NCBI RefSeq assembly: GCF_003326015.1
Contig: NZ_CP023860.1
Coordinates: 1,240,001-1,304,000, forward strand
Direction: 5' to 3'
DNA: 64,000 bases
DNA from: Candidatus Thioglobus sp. NP1
GTDB lineage: Bacteria > Pseudomonadota > Gammaproteobacteria > PS1 > Pseudothioglobaceae
Part shown: one piece after another, positions 1 to 10,126 of the stretch
Layout: every line of letters begins with the position of its first letter
Position numbering within the stretch: the first letter of the stretch is position 1
Position numbers and translations under genes: made by a program
The notes under the pieces: model-generated
Seen by the model: only the letters and a program-made list of their open reading frames with translations
Database searches by the model: none
What the model was told of the DNA's origin: nothing

Positions 1-730
1 GAATGACTTTAGTTGGTAATTGAGCAGACTCTTTAAGTGCTTTTTCAGAAAAAACTGCAGGTATTTGATGTCGATATATAGCTGAATCAACCTCAACTCC
101 TTCATCAAGGTAATTGCCAATAATTGATGAGATCTTTCCTTTGGCATCTGAATCAATAGTTGGAGATGATAGCATCTCAACAACAACTACTTGATTATCA
201 AGACAACCATCTATTAACTCAGTAATTTCAATATTATGCTTTATGCGTCTATCATCTACGACTACATAAGGTTTTTTACCATCCAAATGAAGCCTCCCCA
301 CAAGAGTTTTTACAGTCTCTAAAACCTCAACTATTTCAGCGTCTAATTTTTTATTTAGAAGGCGGACTCTAATCTTATCTCCATGAAAAACAAGTTTCAT
401 TTGTTGAGAAGTAAGCCTTAAATCTTTACCACCCTTATCAAGAGCGACAAATCCAAAGCCTTTTGGATTAGCAATAACTGTTCCTGTCAAAAGACCACGA
501 TTTGAAAATGGCCTATAGACACCACTCTTATTACAACTAAGCTGCTTGTCTCTAACCATAGCTCGTAGACGCCTCTCAAAGGCTTTTTTTTGCTCATCTG
601 CTAAAGCTAATAGGTCAAAAAGCTGGCGCTTACTTCTTGGTTTTTCTTGAATAAAACTTAAAATATGTTCGCGAGATGGAATCGGGCTCTCATATTTTTC
701 CGCTTCACGATCATAGTGAGGGTCAGACAT
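1..730 (-). CDS. rnr: Ribonuclease R, N-terminal part (runs off left edge)
   Basis: The reverse-strand frame opens with ATG at 730 and stays open to the window edge (243 codons), so only the N-terminal third is present. The start MSDPHYDREAEKYESPIPSR closely follows enterobacterial RNase R (EREAEKY..PIPSRE). A winged-helix-like segment with RRLRAMVRDKQL is followed by a cold-shock/OB segment (GTVIANPKGFGFVALD). The catalytic RNB and S1 domains would lie outside the window. RNase R is a 3'-5' hydrolytic exoribonuclease that degrades structured RNA. It lies 39 bases downstream of purA on the same strand, the classical purA-rnr order, so co-transcription is likely. Confidence 0.9.
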   Translation of the reverse strand, partial: MSDPHYDREAEKYESPIPSREHILSFIQEKPRSKRQLFDLLALADEQKKAFERRLRAMVRDKQLSCNKSGVYRPFSNRGLLTGTVIANPKGFGFVALDKGGKDLRLTSQQMKLVFHGDKIRVRLLNKKLDAEIVEVLETVKTLVGRLHLDGKKPYVVVDDRRIKHNIEITELIDGCLDNQVVVVEMLSSPTIDSDAKGKISSIIGNYLDEGVEVDSAIYRHQIPAVFSEKALKESAQLPTKVI

Positions 731-769
731 AATGTGCTAAGTATAAAGTATGCTTAGAAATATTAATAA

Positions 770-2101
<1,332 letters not shown>

Positions 2102-2105
2102 TTAA

Positions 2106-3071
2106 TTAAGAATTAAGTTGTTGTTGAATTAAGAATTTTAGGTCAAAAGAAAAACCTGTAGCATCTCTTGGAGATCCAAATGATTCACTTAAACTGTTAT
2201 ACCTTCCACCTTGTGCTAACGCTTTTGAAAAGCTTGAATGGTAAGCTGCAAAAACAAGTCCATTATGGTATTCATATGCCTTTACCTCACCAAGATCAAA
2301 CATTAAATTGAGATTACTATCTTTAAAAGACTGATGGAGTCTTTCTAAATTAGTTATTGCACTTATAATTTCTGGAAACTCCTCAAAAAGCTTTAATGCC
2401 TGATCTAGAACTCCTTGCTCACCATCAAGTGAAATTAATGAGCGAAATTTATCTGCATGATTAACCTCATTATTAGAAAAAAAGTCAGTAAGGTCAGGAA
2501 CTGATTTGCGTCTAAAGATATCCCTTAAAGTTGCTATATTTTGATTATTGAGTTCTGCATATTCACAAAGTCCATTAAATATAGCGGTATTTCCAAAACT
2601 GAGTGTTATATCTTTTACGCCCAATAAAGCTAGGGATGCCAACATCAGTTCAATTATTTCTATATCAGCATCTATAGCTTTATTTCCATAAAGCTCAGCA
2701 CCTGCTTGTATAGGTGAACGAGAAGCATAAAAATCATCTGCTTTAGTTTGAAGTATTGAATTAATATAACAATATCTATTGCCTTTTTTTGCTATTGAAC
2801 GCTTTGAGTCAATTCTAGCAATTTGAGGGGTTATATCTGAGTGAACTCCTAGCATTTGACCACTCACTGAGTCAAGAAATTTAAAGGTCTTCTGGTCGAT
2901 TGACTTAGAATTTATAATTAATGATTCAGCATATTCAATCATGGGTGGAACAACTAATTCATAGTTCCACCCTTGATATAAATCTAATAGACCTCTTCTT
3001 GAATTTTCGTAAGCAAGAGCCTGTTCACCAGTGAGCTCATCTATGCCCTCAGGTAACTGCCAATTACTCAT
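2106..3071 (-). CDS. hisZ: ATP phosphoribosyltransferase regulatory subunit
   Basis: 321 residues. HisZ is a catalytically dead paralogue of histidyl-tRNA synthetase that pairs with short-form HisG for the first step of histidine synthesis and confers feedback inhibition. Class II synthetase-like landmarks are visible: an N-terminal LPEGIDELTGEQA segment, a motif-2-like stretch around QAGAELYG, and a motif-3-like GGRYNSL..SPRDATGFSFDL near the C-terminus. It is shorter than typical HisZ (about 380-390), and there is no anticodon-binding domain, which rules out HisS. Between hflC and purA, as in many gammaproteobacteria. It predicts a short-form hisG elsewhere in the genome. Confidence 0.9.
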   Translation of the reverse strand: MSNWQLPEGIDELTGEQALAYENSRRGLLDLYQGWNYELVVPPMIEYAESLIINSKSIDQKTFKFLDSVSGQMLGVHSDITPQIARIDSKRSIAKKGNRYCYINSILQTKADDFYASRSPIQAGAELYGNKAIDADIEIIELMLASLALLGVKDITLSFGNTAIFNGLCEYAELNNQNIATLRDIFRRKSVPDLTDFFSNNEVNHADKFRSLISLDGEQGVLDQALKLFEEFPEIISAITNLERLHQSFKDSNLNLMFDLGEVKAYEYHNGLVFAAYHSSFSKALAQGGRYNSLSESFGSPRDATGFSFDLKFLIQQQLNS

Positions 3072-3080
3072 TACCTATAT

Positions 3081-3938
3081 TTATTCCGATGGGTTAAAGT
3101 AACGGAAGAATTCAGAGTCAGGGTTAAGTATTAAGATATCACCTTGTTGACTAAAAGACTTTTTATATGACTCTAAAGAACGATAAAAAGAATAAAAATC
3201 TACATCTTGACTGTAAGCCTCAGCATAATTACTCGCTGAGATGGCATCTCCATTACCTCGGATTTTTTCTGAATCTCTATAGGCATCAGCTAAGATGATA
3301 GTTCTCTCTTTATCTGCAAAAGCCTGTATTTTCTCTGCTTCCTCTGCACCTTCTGAACGGAATTTATTAGCAATACTTTTTCTTTCTGTCTCCATTCGAC
3401 TATAGACTGAATTTCTGACTTCCTGAGCTAGCTCAATTCGTTTAATACGAACATCTACAACCTCAATACCGAATTCATCTTCAGCAATTTTTTTAAGCTT
3501 ACTCTTTACACTAGCCATAATTGCTTCACGCTCTTCTGAAACCACTTCAATGATAGTTCTCTTTGAAAACTCAGTTCTTAGTGCATCCTGATTATTCTGA
3601 GCAAGCCTTAAGTTAGCAGATGACATAGCTCCACCCGTTGATATGTAAAACTTTTCAGTATCAACAATGCGCCATTTAACGAATGAATCTACAATAACGT
3701 TTTTCTTTTCAACAGTTAAAAAAGACTCTGAGGCGGAATCAAGGGTCTGAATGCGCTTATCAAATGAGACTACATTGTTTACAAAAGGTGTTTTAAATTT
3801 AAGTCCTGGACTATCTTCAACTGCAACTATTTCACCAAGTCTTAATTTAATAGCAACCTGTGTTTCATTAACAGTATATAAACTTGAAGTTAGTAAGATC
3901 AATCCCAATACAGCTAATACAATAATTATTTTTTTCAT
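3081..3938 (-). CDS. hflC: HflC, SPFH/band 7 membrane protein, modulator of FtsH protease
   Basis: 285 residues. One N-terminal hydrophobic segment (residues 3-22, IIIVLAVLGLILL) anchors it in the inner membrane, followed by a periplasmic SPFH/band 7 domain beginning NETQVAIKLRLGE and a charged helical region rich in Glu and Lys. HflC and HflK form a large cage around FtsH and restrain its degradation of membrane proteins. The ATG overlaps the hflK stop in a TAATG arrangement (3936-3940), indicating translational coupling and equal expression, as expected for partners in one complex. Length is slightly below that of E. coli HflC (334). Confidence 0.95.
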   Translation of the reverse strand: MKKIIIVLAVLGLILLTSSLYTVNETQVAIKLRLGEIVAVEDSPGLKFKTPFVNNVVSFDKRIQTLDSASESFLTVEKKNVIVDSFVKWRIVDTEKFYISTGGAMSSANLRLAQNNQDALRTEFSKRTIIEVVSEEREAIMASVKSKLKKIAEDEFGIEVVDVRIKRIELAQEVRNSVYSRMETERKSIANKFRSEGAEEAEKIQAFADKERTIILADAYRDSEKIRGNGDAISASNYAEAYSQDVDFYSFYRSLESYKKSFSQQGDILILNPDSEFFRYFNPSE

Positions 3939-5068
3939 TATCTATTCTCCCTTGATCTTAAGACACTTCCATCAGAGCTTTGTCCAGATGGAGTTTGATT
4001 ATAAGTACTTGTATTTGAGGCAGGTCTTGAAACCCTATTAGAATTAATTAACTGATCAATTGGCAAATACATAAGAGAATTAGAGTTTGAATCAACAATA
4101 ACTTTATTAGTGTCGCTTAGAACATCCTCTAGAGTTTCTCTATATAACCTCTCTTTAGTAACACCAGGAGCCTTTGTGTACTCAGTTAAGATTTGAGTAA
4201 AACGATAAGCTTCACCTTCAGACTTTGAAACTACTTCTGATTTATAGGCTTCAGCTTCAGCAATAAGCCTCTGACTTGCACCACGAGCCTTCGGAACAAT
4301 ATCATTTGCATAAGCTCGAGCTTCATTAATATATCTTTGTTCATCTTCCCTAGCCTTTACAACATCATCAAAGGCAGCTTTAAGTTGGACTGGTGGCTGA
4401 GCATCCTGCATTGTAACTGCAGTAATCATTAATCCAGTGTTGTATTCATTAAGAAGAGCTTGAGAAGCACTTTTAACTTCAAGCGCAACCTGTTCACGAC
4501 CAGTAGTTAAAACATGGTCCATTGTATTATCTCCTACAACTTGTCTGATAACACTTTGCACAACATGACTCAGAGTAAGTTCAGGTTGAAATACATTGAA
4601 TAAGAATGCTTGAGCATCAGCAACTTTATATTGAACTGCCAACTTAACGTCAACCATATTCTCATCCTTAGTTAGCATTAATGATTCTGAGCTTACACCA
4701 CCACTATATGAATTTTGAACATTTCTAAAACCAATTTCTGCAGAACGAATCTGTTCCACATTTATTTTGTATACTGATTCTACAGGATATGGAATATGCC
4801 AGTGTGGTCCCTGAGTTGTAGACTCTTGGAAAGCTCCAAATCTTAAGACCACACCTCTTTCAGCAGGGTCTACGATATAAATACCTGTCAAAAGCCAGAC
4901 TATTATGGCAAGAATTACTAAGTACTTTAAACTTCCTTTAGCAGCTTTACTTGTTCCAGCACCCCCAGAAGATTTACCACCAAATGTAGAGTTAAACTTA
5001 TTTTTAAAATCCTTTATAACCTCATCAAGCTCAGGAGGTGTTTGATTATTATTATCGTTCCAAGCCAT
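3938..5068 (-). CDS. hflK: HflK, SPFH/band 7 membrane protein, modulator of FtsH protease
   Basis: 376 residues from ATG 5068. I prefer this start to the GTG at 5095: it gives MAWNDNNNQTPPELDEVI, matching the MAWN..PPDLDD opening of E. coli HflK, and a GGAG lies about six bases upstream. The N-terminus is cytoplasmic and Gly/Asn-rich, then one membrane segment (LVILAIIVWLLTGIYIV), an SPFH domain starting AERGVVLRFG and a long Ala/Glu-rich helix (ARAYANDIVPKARG). The C-terminal tail is Ser/Asn-rich and low complexity. First gene of the hflK-hflC-hisZ-purA-rnr run, so the operon promoter should lie in 5069-5378. Confidence 0.94.
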   Translation of the reverse strand: MAWNDNNNQTPPELDEVIKDFKNKFNSTFGGKSSGGAGTSKAAKGSLKYLVILAIIVWLLTGIYIVDPAERGVVLRFGAFQESTTQGPHWHIPYPVESVYKINVEQIRSAEIGFRNVQNSYSGGVSSESLMLTKDENMVDVKLAVQYKVADAQAFLFNVFQPELTLSHVVQSVIRQVVGDNTMDHVLTTGREQVALEVKSASQALLNEYNTGLMITAVTMQDAQPPVQLKAAFDDVVKAREDEQRYINEARAYANDIVPKARGASQRLIAEAEAYKSEVVSKSEGEAYRFTQILTEYTKAPGVTKERLYRETLEDVLSDTNKVIVDSNSNSLMYLPIDQLINSNRVSRPASNTSTYNQTPSGQSSDGSVLRSRENR

Positions 5069-5378
5069 TTCAGCTCCATTTTGTTTGTTATTCACTTAAA
5101 TTCCTTATTAAATTAAATCAAAACTAAAAATATAGATATGGTCAAAGCAAAGAAAAACAAGCTTTGATGATAATCTATATTAAATTTAAGAAGCCCCATA
5201 AAACCTTCAGGTACAAAAAAGATTACTTACTTAAGTTTTTTTACCAAAACCAAAGAATATTTTACCCAATATAAATTTATTTAGAGTCGTATTTATCTAA
5301 TGATAAGTTTAATTATCTGGGTATTTTTATGTTGATAAATAATGATAAAATGATGTTTTTTTTAAAATAGTAATTTTC
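5069..5378. other. Divergent intergenic region between hflK and lptD
   Basis: About 310 bases without a gene, separating two divergent operons, so it must hold promoters for both. It is strongly AT-rich. I see several -10-like A/T hexamers on each strand but no convincing -35/-10 pair, no intrinsic terminator and no long inverted repeat. The last 60 bases before lptD contain several GATAA repeats (for example near 5333-5348) that could be promoter elements. I saw no clear Rfam-type structure. Confidence 0.4.
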
Positions 5379-7694
5379 ATGAAAAAATACTTAGTTATTC
5401 TTTTGTTATTAAGTATCTCTTCTGCCAATGCCGAAGGCATTCAATTAAGCTGTATTCCAAATGAACCAGTCTGCCAAAACTGCTCTAATTTCCAAACTCT
5501 TTTTCCCCTTGAGGAATTCTCAACAAATAATGAAAATCTTGATATAGAAGCAGATGAGAGTGAAATACTAGATGGAACATATCTTCTTAACGGAGATGTT
5601 GAAATAAACTCTGAAAGTCTTTATCTTGCAGCTGATAATGTTGAGGTATCTACAGTAAATGATTCAATATTAGCAACTGGAAATATTAGATTCCAAGATG
5701 AAGCTTACCTAATAACTAGTGACTTATTATCGGCAACTAGAGATGAAGATGAAAATCTAGTAACAACGGCAACAAATGCAAATTATCAAGACTATATTAC
5801 AGGGCTTGGTGGTGCAAATGGTAATACCGAAAGTATTTATAAAACATCAAGCAACGTTCTTCTTACAAATACAACATACAGCCTATGCCCTGTTAATGAA
5901 AATGATTGGTTAATTGAAGCAGATCAAATTAATCTTAACATTGATAAAAATAGAGGAATTGCTAATAATGCAATAATCAAATTTTATGGTGTGCCCATTT
6001 TTTATGCTCCTAAATATAGCTGGGTAATTTCTGGAAGAGGGTCAGGCTTCTTAACTCCAAGTTACTCATCATATGATGAGAATGGGGCAACTGAAAACTC
6101 TTCTAGTCTCAGAGTGCCTTTATACTTTAACATAGCGCCTGATCGTGACTTGCTACTTGCTTTAACTGTGATGTCAAGCAGAGGATTAACTTATGAAGGT
6201 AAATATCGCAAGTTGATTGCACCAAAAATCTCTCCTGATCATGAAGATTCGATTTGGTCAATTGAGACAAAATATCTTCCAGAAGATAAAATTACTAAAC
6301 TTAAAAGATGGTTAATTAACTTCTCTGAGGAAATGGATATTAATCATAAAACACATTTAAGTGCCCAATATTTCAGAGTATCTGATGCACAATACTTTAA
6401 TGAAATTGCCCGAATAAGTAGCAATGATAAAACACTTAAGTCTTTTTTAAAGTTATCTTTTAAGGATGCAGATGAACGCTTATCTTTAGAAATTTTAACT
6501 GAAGATGATCAAGTCATTAATGCTGGCGTTCCTGTCTATTCCAGAGCACTCGAAGGCTCAATCTCTAAAACTTTTACCATTGACAATAACCAGTCTGAAA
6601 AAAATAAGTTAATTAAAAATAAATTAAAAGTTGAAGATTGGAAGTACCCCAACATAACTATATCAACAAACTTTGTGAGCACAAAATTTGCCCATGACCT
6701 CAGCACTAAAGAGTCCGGCACAAGAACTAATGGAAACCTCAGTATTTCAAGGCCTTTTGCTATTAAATATCCAGTTATTACGCCAAATGCAAACATTAAT
6801 CTTACTAAATACTCGCTCAAAAACAGTCCTAATATTAACCGAACGATCTTTGGATCAGGATTAAATATTGACTTCACGACTAATAAGCCTAACAGTATTT
6901 TTGGTTATGAAGTAAATCACCGCATTTCTCCTTTGATTACATATAATTACCGCGCTAAAAAAGTTCAAGGAAACATACCGATTTTCGATACCGAGGATAA
7001 ATACACTGATATTATTTCCTTTGCTGACCTTACCTCTGGTGAGAGATACTCCGGCCTTGATAGGATTACCAATGCCAACGACTTCACTTTGAGTCTTGAG
7101 TCGAGCTATAGAAAGATTGATGCATTAGATGACGACAAAGATCTCTTAAATATGAAAATTGCGCAAAGCTTTTATACTGATGATGAAGTTGTTAGTGACA
7201 CTTCTAATACTAACTATGAAACTAGGAGATCATACTCTGATATTGCAGCCTCAATTGATACCTCACTAGGTAAATATACTATAAGTAATTCTGCTCAATT
7301 CGATCCTAAAAAATTTAAGATTACTAGAAGTTTAAATAGCATAACTTATAAATCAAATGATAAAAAGTTTATAACTTTAAGCTTAAGTGACGAGGGTACA
7401 GTTGAAACAGAGAAGCTATATGGCTCTTATCCTATAACTGACTCTATTCACTTTTTTGGTGGGCTTGATAAAACTACCTCCACAGGTATTACTAATTCAG
7501 AAACTACTGGTCTAGCTTATGAATCTTGTTGCTGGGCGTTTAGGGTTGCTCACTTCAAAGCACATAATGGCGGCACAAATTATAATTACAGTACTGGCTT
7601 TGAATTAGTTCTTAAAGGCCTTGGGTCAACTGCATCTCCACTCAAGCGAAAAATAGAAAACAACATTCCAGGATATTCAGCCAAACTTAGATAA
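5379..7694 (+). CDS. lptD: LPS-assembly protein LptD (outer membrane)
   Basis: 771 residues, close to E. coli LptD (784). LptD with LptE inserts lipopolysaccharide into the outer leaflet of the outer membrane. A signal peptide (MKKYLVILLLLSISSANA) is followed by a periplasmic beta-jellyroll (OstA_N) domain (DGTYLLNGDVEINSESLYLAAD) and a large C-terminal beta barrel. Cysteines suit the family's disulfide-controlled maturation: two or three near the N-terminus (CIPNEPVCQNC) and the CC pair in the C-terminal YESCCWAFRV motif, equivalent to E. coli C724/C725. The gene overlaps surA by one base (TAATG), and SurA is the chaperone needed for LptD folding. Confidence 0.95.
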   Translation: MKKYLVILLLLSISSANAEGIQLSCIPNEPVCQNCSNFQTLFPLEEFSTNNENLDIEADESEILDGTYLLNGDVEINSESLYLAADNVEVSTVNDSILATGNIRFQDEAYLITSDLLSATRDEDENLVTTATNANYQDYITGLGGANGNTESIYKTSSNVLLTNTTYSLCPVNENDWLIEADQINLNIDKNRGIANNAIIKFYGVPIFYAPKYSWVISGRGSGFLTPSYSSYDENGATENSSSLRVPLYFNIAPDRDLLLALTVMSSRGLTYEGKYRKLIAPKISPDHEDSIWSIETKYLPEDKITKLKRWLINFSEEMDINHKTHLSAQYFRVSDAQYFNEIARISSNDKTLKSFLKLSFKDADERLSLEILTEDDQVINAGVPVYSRALEGSISKTFTIDNNQSEKNKLIKNKLKVEDWKYPNITISTNFVSTKFAHDLSTKESGTRTNGNLSISRPFAIKYPVITPNANINLTKYSLKNSPNINRTIFGSGLNIDFTTNKPNSIFGYEVNHRISPLITYNYRAKKVQGNIPIFDTEDKYTDIISFADLTSGERYSGLDRITNANDFTLSLESSYRKIDALDDDKDLLNMKIAQSFYTDDEVVSDTSNTNYETRRSYSDIAASIDTSLGKYTISNSAQFDPKKFKITRSLNSITYKSNDKKFITLSLSDEGTVETEKLYGSYPITDSIHFFGGLDKTTSTGITNSETTGLAYESCCWAFRVAHFKAHNGGTNYNYSTGFELVLKGLGSTASPLKRKIENNIPGYSAKLR

Positions 7695-8572
7695 TGACAA
7701 GGGTTATTGCTCTTTTTTTTCTTTTTTTGAATATATCTGCTGTAAATGCAAATAATAGTCTTATTGCGATAGTTAATAATAAAGCTATTTCATATAAATC
7801 AATTGAAAATAAAATTATTGACTCTAAATCTTCTGAGGAAAAAATTTTAATTATAAAAGAACATATTGATATTCTTCTTCAGCTTGAAAAGGCTAAAGAG
7901 TTTCAGGTAAGTGCCTTGCAAAAAGATGTTGATTTGACATTACAAGATATTGCAAATAATAATCATATTACTATAGATCAGCTTCGCTCATATCCTGATT
8001 TTTTTTTAATAGAAAAAGAAGTTTATGAAAAAATATCTATTCTTAACTTACAAAGATTTATTACTAAAGATTTAGTAATTTCTCCTGAGGAAATTTTCAT
8101 TCAATGTTCAAAGAAAAATTCTGAAAAAGACTTAAAACAAATCAAAATAGCTCAGATTATCATCTCAGAATTAGATAATAAAATTACTAACGACAAAGAG
8201 AAAGAAGTCGAAATTAAATCTTTTTTAAATAAGATCTCTAATCATATTAGCAAGGGGGCCTCTTTTGAGACTTTTGCAAAACTTCACTCTCAACATCCTA
8301 GTTATTTAAATGGGGGAGTTACAGACTGGCTTACAGTTAATACTCAAACTATGAAAATCTTAGCTGAACTTAAAGAAAATAAAGTTTCAAAAATCTATTT
8401 AACAGATTTTGGTTATGCAATTGCAATCAAGATTGATGAGAGATTTATAAGTAGTAAACTAGGAAAGTGTGAAGAAGAGTTAATATATGTTAATGCTGAA
8501 GAATTTTATTTTAATTGGGTTAGCAGTCTTAGAGAAAATGCTTTCATTAAAATCTATGAAGAAAAACTTTAA
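7694..8572 (+). CDS. surA: SurA-like periplasmic chaperone / peptidyl-prolyl isomerase (short form)
   Basis: 292 residues with a signal peptide (ending near residue 19, AVNA). The N-terminal half is the helical SurA_N chaperone module (AIVNNKAISYKSIENKI). One parvulin domain follows (about 140-250), including the equivalent of the GGDLGW motif as GGVTDWLT. The C-terminal helix (FNWVSSLRENAFIKI) matches the SurA end. E. coli SurA has 428 residues and two parvulin domains, so one domain is absent. The TAATG coupling to lptD supports the name. Likely role: escorting LptD and other barrels across the periplasm. Lys-rich and low in conserved catalytic residues, so isomerase activity is uncertain. 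Confidence 0.85.
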   Translation: MTRVIALFFLFLNISAVNANNSLIAIVNNKAISYKSIENKIIDSKSSEEKILIIKEHIDILLQLEKAKEFQVSALQKDVDLTLQDIANNNHITIDQLRSYPDFFLIEKEVYEKISILNLQRFITKDLVISPEEIFIQCSKKNSEKDLKQIKIAQIIISELDNKITNDKEKEVEIKSFLNKISNHISKGASFETFAKLHSQHPSYLNGGVTDWLTVNTQTMKILAELKENKVSKIYLTDFGYAIAIKIDERFISSKLGKCEEELIYVNAEEFYFNWVSSLRENAFIKIYEEKL

Positions 8573-8589
8573 AAATATTCTTATTATTT

Positions 8590-9336
8590 ATGTCTAAATC
8601 ATTAAAAATATTTGGCTTTCATTCACTTGAAAGTATTTTAAAATCATCTCCCGAACTAGTCTTAAAAGTATTCATTCAAATTGGAAGGGATGATAAGCGA
8701 GTTTTAAGCTTATTAGATGATCTTGCTCTACAAAAAATAAGTATTTTAAAGGTTGATAAGAATAAACTTGATCAATTATCAAATGGTGAAACTCATCAAG
8801 GCGTTATGTCTGAGATTATCATGCCAACATTTCCTGGAGAGAAAATCTTAATTGAATCTATTAAAAATTCTTCAAAAAAACCCTTGATACTTATTCTTGA
8901 CTCTATTCAAGACCCTCGAAACTTAGGCGCTTGTCTAAGAAGTGCAAATGCGGCTGGTGTTGATTTTGTTATAATCAACAAAGACGGATCTGCGCCAATA
9001 AATTCATTAGTCTATAAAGCCTCTACTGGAGCTATAAACAGCCTTCAAATTTTTCTAGTAACTAATATAGTGAGAACTATTAAAGCCATCCAAAAAGAAG
9101 GTCTTTGGGTTATTGGACTTGATGGTAACGCAAAAACCACAATATATGATGTAAATCTTGTTGACTCAATCGCCATAGTAATGGGTTCAGAAGGAAAGGG
9201 AATTAGACAATTAATTAAAAAAACATGCGATCAGCTTGTAATTATCCCAATGTCAGGAAATATCGAAAGCCTTAATGTATCTGTAGCTACTGGTATTGCA
9301 CTTTTTGAGAGTATGAGGCAGAGAAAAACTAGTTGA
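8590..9336 (+). CDS. rlmB: 23S rRNA (guanosine-2'-O)-methyltransferase RlmB
   Basis: 248 residues, the normal RlmB length. SpoU/TrmH-type knot enzyme that methylates the 2'-O of G2251 in the 23S rRNA peptidyl-transferase region. An N-terminal substrate-binding domain is followed by the three SPOUT motifs: DSIQDPRNLGACLRSANAAG (motif 1, with catalytic Asn and Arg), VMGSEGKGIRQL (motif 2) and IPMSGNIESLNVSVATGIAL (motif 3). ATG follows the surA stop by 17 bases, with no clear ribosome-binding site. RlmB and TrmH-family RNA methylases look alike. The N-terminal domain and motif 3 favour RlmB. Confidence 0.92.
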   Translation: MSKSLKIFGFHSLESILKSSPELVLKVFIQIGRDDKRVLSLLDDLALQKISILKVDKNKLDQLSNGETHQGVMSEIIMPTFPGEKILIESIKNSSKKPLILILDSIQDPRNLGACLRSANAAGVDFVIINKDGSAPINSLVYKASTGAINSLQIFLVTNIVRTIKAIQKEGLWVIGLDGNAKTTIYDVNLVDSIAIVMGSEGKGIRQLIKKTCDQLVIIPMSGNIESLNVSVATGIALFESMRQRKTS

Positions 9337-9385
9337 AAAATATTAGAACTTTCATGTAAAATATTTTCGCTTTAGAATTTAGATA

Positions 9386-9913
9386 ATGGAAAACAATAAT
9401 CAGCTTCCTAAGGTTATTAAATTATTTAACTTTGCAAAGAAAGAGAGAAGCTTAGGGGGAGTATATAAAATTTCTTCGCTTCCTAGAATAAGTGAAATTG
9501 CTAGGAATAAGGAAGATAACGTTAAGGTTGATTTATCATTTTATTTAGAAAATAATAAAACACCATGCATAAAGGGGATAATTAATTTAAATATTATTTT
9601 AGATTGTCAGCGCTGCTTAGAAGCACTTCCAATAGAATTAAAGGTTGATTTTAAATTAGCATTTGTCAGGCATGAGCAGCAAGCTGAAGGATTAGATTCT
9701 AGTTATGAGTTATATGTAACCAAAGAGGAAGAAGAAGAATTATTAACTATCGATATAATTACTGATGAAATTCTTTTATCAATCCCAATGGCGCCCTCTC
9801 ATGACTTTAATTGCAATCTAATAATAAATAAAGATGAAGTAGTAGAAGAAAATAGAGAAAACCCTTTTATTATTTTAAAAAATATTAAAATAGCCAATGA
9901 TGGCAAGGAGTAA
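9386..9913 (+). CDS. yceD: YceD/DUF177 family protein, 23S rRNA accumulation factor
   Basis: 175 residues. The central CQRCLEALPIELKVDFKLAFV and the acidic EEEEELLTIDIITDEILLSIPMAP stretch are the hallmarks of the DUF177 family. Members sit directly upstream of rpmF across bacteria and are needed for normal 23S rRNA accumulation in E. coli and plants. Here it is three bases from rpmF, confirming the assignment. Mechanism is not established for the family. First gene of the yceD-rpmF-plsX-fabH run. Confidence 0.9.
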   Translation: MENNNQLPKVIKLFNFAKKERSLGGVYKISSLPRISEIARNKEDNVKVDLSFYLENNKTPCIKGIINLNIILDCQRCLEALPIELKVDFKLAFVRHEQQAEGLDSSYELYVTKEEEEELLTIDIITDEILLSIPMAPSHDFNCNLIINKDEVVEENRENPFIILKNIKIANDGKE

Positions 9914-9916
9914 GAA

Positions 9917-10117
9917 ATGGCAGTTCAAAAAAGTAGAAAAACACCTTCAAAAAGAGGTATGCGTCGATCTCATAATGCATTAAAAAATCCTGCATTATCT
10001 GAAGACCAAGAAACAGGTGAAACTCATCTAAGGCATCATATTACTGCTGATGGATACTATCGTGGTAAGCAGGTTATTAAGTCAGCTCCTGAAGAAATTG
10101 AAGAAGTAGAAGGCTAG
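9917..10117 (+). CDS. rpmF: 50S ribosomal protein L32
   Basis: 66 residues, starting [20 protein letters not shown], the invariant L32 opening. The zinc-binding Cys quartet found in some L32 proteins is absent, so this is the Cys-free form usual in gammaproteobacteria. The C-terminus is unusually acidic (EEIEEVEG). A good ribosome-binding site (GGAG) lies at the end of yceD, four bases downstream of which is the start region. Coupled expression of L32 with fatty-acid genes plsX and fabH is conserved widely. Confidence 0.97.
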   Translation: MAVQKSRKTPSKRGMRRSHNALKNPALSEDQETGETHLRHHITADGYYRGKQVIKSAPEEIEEVEG

Positions 10118-10126
10118 GTTAGACTA

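Noticed and set aside
2106..3071. Histidyl-tRNA synthetase
   Set aside because: Too short, no anticodon-binding domain, and located in the hisZ position between hflC and purA.
6536..6877. A 113-residue hydrophobic minus-strand frame inside lptD
   Set aside because: Shadow of beta-barrel coding sequence without a ribosome-binding site.
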